Positions 1 to 64,000 of a DNA stretch of 64,000 nt are shown one piece after another (the stretch's first letter is position 1; every line of letters begins with the position of its first letter). The position numbers were made by a program, and so were the translations under genes. The notes below the pieces were generated by a model. It did not search any database, was not told the origin of the DNA, and worked only from the letters and a program-made list of their open reading frames with translations. The DNA comes from Amorphochlora amoebiformis (Eukaryota > Cercozoa > Chlorarachniophyceae). The stretch covers positions 186,001 through 250,000 of the forward strand of contig BAAHQB010000212.1 in the NCBI GenBank assembly GCA_054601695.1. The letters are read 5' to 3'.

Positions 1-143
1 TATAATATACATAAAAACATAATATACTTACGTACAAAATTGTATTGTATATATATATATACATATATCTATATATTTCTGTGTATATATGTGTATATAT
101 ATAATATATGTGTATATATATATATACATACCATATATGCATA

Positions 144-215
<72 letters not shown>

Positions 216-239
216 GTATTGCTCTCTTATATAACACAG

Positions 240-33348
<33,109 letters not shown>

Positions 33349-33798
33349 GTTCTCGCATTTCAATGCAAACTAGGTAGAATTACCAGAATTAACCAACTCA
33401 TAGCTCTGGAACTAGAAAAATGGCTTGGGACCAGTAGTGAAGTTGAATTCACATCTGAAGTATGACTAGTTAGATATTTTGCGATTATTAGCTACTAGAG
33501 TTAAGATTATTATTAATTCGGCTGCCGCGCGCTATGCATGACTCCAAACGAAATTAATATATATATACTAGATATATACCAGATATCTAGAGATATGACT
33601 TTAGTTTCTAATGGTTATATATCATCCTCTAGATCATGAGTATATTCTAGATACGAGATATAACTGAGATTAACAAGATTATTATGTCATCAAGTAGTAA
33701 TTCTAGTAATTCTAATACTGCGCTAAGTTCTAGGCTTCCCGCAGTCTGGTACCTAGAGTACGTATACCGTTGAAGCCATCCGATACATACATACATAC

Positions 33799-33830
<32 letters not shown>

Positions 33831-35285
33831 TTATATATACATATATAACAATATATATGTATATAATTTAGATATGTATATTTATACACATATATATACA
33901 GGTGTGTGTGTACATATACTGGATATACTGATAGGTGGTCTAGATATACCAGACTACATCTAGAACTAGTTGAGTATTAATGACCATGACTCTTATAGCA
34001 TAGCGCCACTGCCAAATTACATTACTTTGTATATGACATACGTATCAAGCGACGTCAACAATGCGACAATACGTCAATACGTATACCATATACGTACGCA
34101 TGAATGTATTCCACAACCGTATCGCGATGTATACCACAAATGTATATCAGACGCGTACCCCAACGTATATACGTACGCATATATGTACGTACAACATACG
34201 TGCTTACGAACGTGTACCGACATACGTACATACATACGTACGACCAACATGAGTACCGACGTACGTACCATACGCCTAGGCTACGTACGTACCATACGCC
34301 TAGGCTACGTACGTATCGGAAGGTGTGTAGTTTAGGTTGTGGTGGACCCTGATGCTAGCGATGCCGGATGTGCAGCATGCGCAACATGGCTCAAGAGTGC
34401 AAGAACTTTTGTGAAATATATGAGTTAGTCAGGTAAGAGTTAGACTGTGGCCACTAGATTCGTGGTAGATATTCTAGGAGATAGTAGATCTGTATCTATA
34501 CTAGTATATATACTTTCTAGAATTCTAAGTATTTGTCATCATCTATATATACTAGATATAATCTCAATGATCTATACTAGTATAGATCTAGATAGAGACT
34601 CTATATACTAGAGATTCGTTAGATAATACTTTACCTAGACAGTGGTGAGCAATGTTTAGTCCAAGCAAAAAACAAATAGAGTTTTGTAGAAATTACCTAA
34701 TTCTAGTAATTAAGCACAAGTTGCATTCAAGCACGTGACAATTTCTAGAATTTAAATTTTTTTTTTACAGCTACGACATAAAGATCACAACTAAAAATTA
34801 CAGCCAACACACAGTAGTCTAGGTCTAGAGGTAGTTGCACTCACCGTAGTTGTCACTAAGAGTGACAATATTTCTGAATGACTGATAAACTCATACCCCA
34901 ACAGTCTTTTCCCAACAGGAGACCGAAAACTAAGAGTTTATGAATGTAGTATAATCAGGATATATATATGGGTATATCTATATCTAATATCTGGAATATT
35001 ATTTCTTATATATCAAGATATGTGGATGTTATATTAGTAAACGTCTTTGAGCAGTAGAGCTTAGGTACGAATGCTTCGTATATGTGTATATTTACGTATG
35101 TCTCGTATATACATACACGTGTATATATGTAAAAATATTTTACAGATATATATTTACATACATACATATATGTACATATATATATATATATATACTATAT
35201 ATATATATCCAAATACTTATATATATATATATATGTAGTATTACATATATATAAATATGTACATATACACATATTCATACACACT

Positions 35286-35340
<55 letters not shown>

Positions 35341-35421
35341 GTATGTATATTTTAATATATATTACCTAAATATGTATATTTAATATCTAGATACATATAT
35401 ATCCATATATACACATATATA

Positions 35422-35461
<40 letters not shown>

Positions 35462-35480
35462 AATATATAATATATATATA

Positions 35481-35512
<32 letters not shown>

Positions 35513-35593
35513 CATACAATCACATGCATACCCACATATTGATATGCTAGATATATGACTATACCTTCAGGATATATATATATATATATATAC

Positions 35594-35641
<48 letters not shown>

Positions 35642-35756
35642 TATATCACATGCAATTACATACATATAATATGCTAGATATATGACTACACCTTCTCAGA
35701 AATAATAGATATCTATAAGGCGATATTTGCTTGACTGTTTTCCTCATACACGGGCT
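33349..35756. other. Gene-poor stretch downstream of the kinase gene
   Basis: No convincing exon. 33349-33780 and 34430-35060 are AT-rich with unusually frequent CTAG/TCTAGA motifs. 34020-34330 is dense in TACGTA/ACGTACG. A direct repeat containing CATACGCCTAGGCTACGTAC lies at 34263-34311. Two related islands (ATGCTAGATATATGACTA) sit near 35545 and 35672. Probably the kinase 3' UTR, then intergenic DNA. Confidence 0.55.
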
Positions 35757-35955
35757 GAGGGTTAGGGTTAGGGTTAGGGTTAGGGTTAGGGTTAGGATTA
35801 GGGTTAGGGTTAGGGTTAGATGTGAGCTTAGTTAGCTAAAGGTAGTCAGATGCTTAGGGTTAAGGTTAGGGTTAGGGTTAAGGTTTGGCCAAAGGTATGT
35901 CTGTGGGTTAGGGTGAGGGTTAGTTAGGGTTATGGTTGGGGTTTGGGTTAGGTTA
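35757..35955. repeat. Interstitial TTAGGG array
   Basis: TTAGGG units with degenerate GTTAAGG and GTTTGGG variants, in the interval between genes. Confidence 0.93.
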
Positions 35956-36045
35956 ATTTCATATGAAAATTATTCTTCGATATATATATATATATTATAT
36001 ATATATATATGTATATCATATATGTATATATATATATATGTTTAG

Positions 36046-36073
36046 ATGTCATGGCGGGGTATATGTTCATATA

Positions 36074-36128
<55 letters not shown>

Positions 36129-36460
36129 ATACGCCAATATACAATGTTTATACGTAAATATATGTATAAATACCCTTAGGGCTATCTAAGATTGGTGTTA
36201 GGCACAAGGCATTGTAAGGATATTGTATACATGAATATGTACATACACACATATATGTAAAGAATAGCAAGAATAGTGTATAATATGAACATATACACAT
36301 ATATCTATATTCTATACATATATATGTACACATATGTTTATATATATATATATATATATATATGTAGTTATATATAGAGAGATTATTTTTGCGGTCTCAT
36401 GTATACATGCATATATGTATGTATGTGTATATGTATATATATTTATATGTATATATATAT

Positions 36461-36491
<31 letters not shown>

Positions 36492-36541
36492 TACAGGTGA
36501 AGAAGCCACGGCAATACGGGGCGGACCCTTAGGGAGTGGAG
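36046..36541 (+). other. Exon-like islands of uncertain gene
   Basis: 36046-36058 (TTTAG|ATGTCATGGCGGG|GTATAT), 36180-36213 (phase 1: LSKIGVRHKA, donor GTAAGG), 36386-36404 and 36497-36541 (phase 1: [14 protein letters not shown]) have plus-strand splice sites. A short secreted or Gly-rich product is possible, but the phases do not join into one unique chain. 36497 is also open on the minus strand ([11 protein letters not shown]). Listed as islands only. Confidence 0.3.
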
Positions 36542-36549
36542 GTGAATGA

Positions 36550-36587
<38 letters not shown>

Positions 36588-36732
36588 TCATATAAAATAT
36601 AAATACATATACACACATATATATATATATATATATCATGTTGACCTAATGTACTTTTGTATATGTTTTACATATCTATATGTGCATAGAAATGTAAATA
36701 TGTACGTATATTATATCATGGTATACATTTAT

Positions 36733-36804
<72 letters not shown>

Positions 36805-36895
36805 AAATAATATATATATCACGTATAAATAAATACAATCATAAAATATCTGTATATATTACATATATAGATACATACACACACACACACACCGC

Positions 36896-36974
<79 letters not shown>

Positions 36975-37004
36975 TTATTTTATATATATATATATATTTA
37001 TATG

Positions 37005-37184
37005 TGTATACATTCCTAAAAGAATACCTGAGAAAGAAAAAGGTGTGGCATAATATATACACATACACACACATATATATATATATACATATACATATAC
37101 ACACATATACAGATATATACACATATCTGTACATATATGTACACACTCCTAAAAGAATACCTGAGAAAGAAAAATGTGTGGCAT

Positions 37185-37228
<44 letters not shown>

Positions 37229-37238
37229 TAAATATATA

Positions 37239-37298
<60 letters not shown>

Positions 37299-38030
37299 TA
37301 CATATATATTTATATATATATATATACATATATATATCCACAGTCAAGACTTGGTATGTCTTGACAGTGAATATGTGTGCCTTTTTGCCAGCTTACAAAT
37401 GTCTAACTTACTCACAGACTCTCTTCACACTCAAACTCTCGCATTGGGCGTATGGGTGTCGTGAAAGTCAAGCGTGGGTGTCTTAGCAGTCAAGACGTGG
37501 GTTGTCTTAGCAGTCAAGACGTGGGGTGTCTTAGCAGTCAAGACGTGGGTTGTCTTGACAACTAAGATGTGGGTTGTCTTAGCATCAAGGCGTGGTTGTC
37601 TTAGCAGTCAAGACGTGAGGTGTCTTAGCAGTCAAGACGTGGGTTGTCTTGACAGCTAAGATGTGGGTTATCTTAGCATCAAGGCGTGGATTGTCTTGAC
37701 AGTTAAGACGTGGTGTCTTGGCAGTCAAGACGTGGGTTGTCTTGACACTCAAGACGTGGGGAGTCTTAGCATCAAGGCGTGGGTTGTCTTGACAGTTAAG
37801 ACGTGGTGTCTTGGCAGTCAAGACGTGGGTTGTCTTGACAGTCAAGACGTGGGGTGTCTTAGCATCAAGGCGTGGTTGTCTTGACAGCCAAGACGTGGGG
37901 TGTCTTGACAGTCAAGACGTGGGATGTCTTGACTATATATATATATATATATATAGTATGTATATATTTACATATTCCTAAAAGAGCACCGAGAAAGAAG
38001 AGAGTATGGCATTATATCTATATGTAAGTG

Positions 38031-38072
<42 letters not shown>

Positions 38073-38092
38073 GGTAAATGCATCTATTTATA

Positions 38093-38128
<36 letters not shown>

Positions 38129-38235
38129 TATTCCTAAAATATTACTTGAGAAAGAAAAGGTGTGGTGTTATATCTGTATATAAATATATAAATATGTATA
38201 TATATATATATATATATATAACATATATATATATA

Positions 38236-38270
<35 letters not shown>

Positions 38271-38312
38271 CCCAAAGAATACCTCAGAAAGAATAAGGCG
38301 TGGCATTATATA

Positions 38313-38348
<36 letters not shown>

Positions 38349-38425
38349 CCTAAGGAATACCTGAGAAAGAATAAGGTGTGGCATTCGATGTTCCAGGGCT
38401 GGAAGCATACCCAATAGCAATCTAT
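37005..38425. repeat. Six-copy exon-like island family (EYLRK.KVWH)
   Basis: Copies near 37012, 37146, 37972, 38128, 38269 and 38345 share CCTAA.GAATACCTGAGAAAG and GTGTGGCATT, separated by TA tracts. Only the last is long (to 38425). Plus strand reads [20 protein letters not shown] to a stop. Minus strand has a pyrimidine tract, AG and GT ([13 protein letters not shown]). Strand undecided. Confidence 0.5.
37463..37935. repeat. ~21-24 bp minisatellite GTCAAGACGTGGGTTGTCTT
   Basis: About 20 units, GC-rich for this window, organised in a ~110-bp higher order from 37560 on. Units contain GTCTTGACAGTCAAGAC, a short palindrome. Both strands are open (VLAVKTWVV / VLTAKTP) because of repeat period; no splice or start support. 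Confidence 0.9.
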
Positions 38426-38474
38426 ATATATATATATATATATAAATATATATATATACATATATATATATATA

Positions 38475-38542
<68 letters not shown>

Positions 38543-38544
<2 letters not shown>

Positions 38545-38669
38545 TATTTATATGTTTACAGTTTGCAAATAGGCAGTGTATATATATATATGTATATTTG
38601 AAGCATATTACTGTCCACGTAGATAATTATATACTTATTGATGCCTATTTGCATACTGTAAACATATAA

Positions 38670-38674
<5 letters not shown>
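38543..38674. mobile_element. Foldback element: 33-bp inverted repeats, 66-bp loop
   Basis: Left arm 38543-38575 and right arm 38642-38674 are inverse complements with one mismatch in 33. Both ends abut TA repeat. Resembles a MITE-like foldback with TA target, but no transposase or clear family is visible. Each arm carries TTTACAG|TTTGCAAATAGGCA. Confidence 0.7.
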
Positions 38675-38712
<38 letters not shown>

Positions 38713-38716
38713 TATA

Positions 38717-38752
<36 letters not shown>

Positions 38753-38836
38753 CATATATATATGTATATATATACGTAATGCGCTTTCAAATGCATCTGA
38801 ATATTGTACATGAGTACTACAAATATACATTTATAG

Positions 38837-38876
<40 letters not shown>

Positions 38877-38882
38877 CACCAA

Positions 38883-38933
38883 ACAGTTTTATACACCTCA
38901 AGGTTTCGTGGTTAGATATAAATATGTATATAT

Positions 38934-38974
<41 letters not shown>

Positions 38975-39052
38975 CGACCACCAAACAGTTTTATACACCA
39001 CAAGTTTTTGTGGTCACGTTTAAGCACCGAAAAGCATGTTTACACGGGTTAT
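38883..39052 (+). CDS. Possible terminal exon with an upstream partial copy
   Basis: 38987-39052 after ACCAAACAG reads [20 protein letters not shown] and ends at TAA. A partial copy at 38883 reads [13 protein letters not shown]; the differences are concentrated at third positions in this frame. An upstream island at 38779-38835 is open from ATG ([19 protein letters not shown]). Gene identity unknown; may be a small separate plus-strand gene. Confidence 0.35.
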
Positions 39053-39057
39053 AAGCT

Positions 39058-39325
39058 TCGGCCCCAGCCTAAGTCTAGGCCTATGCTTAAGCTCAAGCCT
39101 AAGCCTTAAGCCTAAGCCTAAGCTTAAGCCTAAGCCTAGTCTTAAGCCTAAGCCTAAGCTTAAGCCTAAGCCTAAGTCTAAGCTTAAGGCTAAGCTTAAT
39201 CCTAAGCCTAAGCCTAAGTCTAAGCTTAAGGCTAAGCTTAATCCTAAGCCTAGTCTTAAGCCTAAGCCTAAGCTTAAGCCTAAGGCTAAGTCTAAGCCTA
39301 AGGCTAAGCTTAATCCTAAGCACCA
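39058..39325. repeat. GCCTAA/TTAGGC variant array
   Basis: Hexamers AAGCCT/AAGCTT/AGTCTA, i.e. GCCTAA with TTAAGC variants. This is distinct from the CCCTAA arrays elsewhere. It lies just 3' of the prominin-like gene end. Confidence 0.88.
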
Positions 39326-39343
39326 AAGTACATAATTACATTG

Positions 39344-51401
<12,058 letters not shown>

Positions 51402-52024
51402 GAGCAAAGATGATGTGCTTTAAGTCGCCAAGACACCGATCTTTGCTCCGATCAGTTTCGTTGTATGAACTTGTATCACGGTGAAACTCCCCATGATGAG
51501 AAAGGATTTTTACACCCTATAATTAGTATTAAGAACTGCTGTTATAAATGCGTAATAAGTATATTTTCATGTTTTAATGTCCAAAAGTACGAAATGGTAA
51601 AAACTTACTAAAAGGCCAGCATTTATTACCATATATCGAATATCCCTAATCCCTAATAATTCAAGAAAAAAAAATACCCAAACATCGGACTCCGTTCCAA
51701 GAACTTGGCAAGAAGACGAAATAATGAGAGAATATTCACGAATAATCTTTAGAAGTTTCGATTTCCTGGAAGAAGACCCCTGCGTCCTCAAGGAAGCAGA
51801 CAGTCCCAAGCCAGGGGCCACCCCAAGCCTGCTTGTGTGGATGCCTGATACATTTGACCGATGGGAAAAAAAAGGCGCCATCGCCGCGAAGTGAAAAAAT
51901 AGACACGTGTCAAGTTATGCGTGACATAACGGTTAGTCATGGATACTATACGTGACTTCACGCTACATAGGCTCTTTTAGGCACTATCCGGTAGTGTCGG
52001 CTGAATGTCATCTTTCGTGACAGA
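51402..52024. promoter_or_regulatory. Divergent promoter region between two genes
   Basis: 623 bp between the two start codons, free of TA microsatellite and telomere repeat. It contains the palindrome GACACGTGTC at 51902-51911 and three CGTGAC elements (about 51920, 51951, 52014) close to the plus-strand ATG. No TATA box is assigned. A 104-codon open frame on minus (51881-51567) starts with ATG but shows no homology I recognise; possibly 5' UTR. Confidence 0.6.
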
Positions 52025-63579
<11,555 letters not shown>

Positions 63580-63630
63580 GTATAATGTACATATATATAT
63601 ATATACATATATCATATCTATATATATATC

Positions 63631-63665
<35 letters not shown>

Positions 63666-63753
63666 CTAATATATAATATGTATAAATATATACACATAAA
63701 AAATGTAAAAATTATTTGTGTAAATACGTATGTAACATATTCATATATACATA

Positions 63754-63800
<47 letters not shown>

Positions 63801-64000
63801 CCATGTATTTCTGCATTTGTATCCATATACATACAAATTACATGTAAATGTGTAGGATTGAATATATATATATATATATGTATTATATATTTATATATAT
63901 ATACATATATTTAGTTATACATATATATATATATACATACACATACATATATATTTATAATATGCATATACATATGCATATATGTATATATATATATATA

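Noticed and set aside
33970-34335. 121-codon open frame in the TACGTA block
   Set aside because: No ATG at its start, sequence composed of TACG repeats, no splice or family evidence.

Overview
This window is eukaryotic nuclear DNA made mostly of introns. Three multi-exon genes are stretched across it by huge introns of (TA)n microsatellite, TTAGGG/CCCTAA telomere-type arrays, minisatellites and truncated copies of neighbouring exons. There are no operons, Shine-Dalgarno sites or CRISPR arrays. Exons are short (often 20-80 nt), of ordinary base composition, and flanked by AG acceptors and GT donors. They were found by reading the non-repetitive islands for splice sites and by requiring codon phase to match from exon to exon. 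Internal TTAGGG arrays, a secreted transglutaminase-like enzyme, a prominin-like protein and a receptor kinase with an HRDLACRN loop suggest a unicellular eukaryote, perhaps a marine protist such as a stramenopile. That assignment is inference; the lineage is not certain.

Layout. (1) About 240-33348, plus strand: a receptor-like tyrosine kinase of about 44 exons. Its 5' end lies before the window. The order is ectodomain, one membrane span (6169-6911), juxtamembrane and helical region (7.7-20.9 kb), Ser-rich linker (21770), a complete kinase domain (22510-31483) and a C-terminal tail ending at TAA 33346-33348. (2) 33349-39.3 kb: a CTAG-rich and TACGTA-rich gene-poor stretch, a TTAGGG array, several exon-like islands of uncertain strand, a GTCAAGACG minisatellite, a foldback element and a TTAGGC-type array. 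(3) 51401 down to about 39344, minus strand: a prominin-like five-span membrane protein of about 722 residues, with signal peptide, Cys-rich motif after span 1 and two large glycosylated loops. (4) 51402-52024: a compact divergent promoter. (5) 52025 to beyond the end, plus strand: a secreted transglutaminase-like protein whose Cys-His-Asp residues lie on three separate exons.

The most unusual feature is how the introns have grown. At least a dozen exons sit next to tandem truncated copies of themselves, each copy passing directly into a (TA)n or (TGTGTA)n tract. Many copies keep the acceptor AG and the reading frame. Telomere-type arrays lie immediately beside exon borders and in places supply the splice site. 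A 40-50 bp motif recurs inside these arrays, and a candidate Pol III SINE is present three times, once split by a (TA)n tract.

The three genes encode cell-surface or secreted products (receptor kinase, membrane-protrusion-type protein, extracellular enzyme). The minus and plus genes at 51.4/52.0 kb share a bidirectional promoter. No functional link between the three is shown by the sequence.
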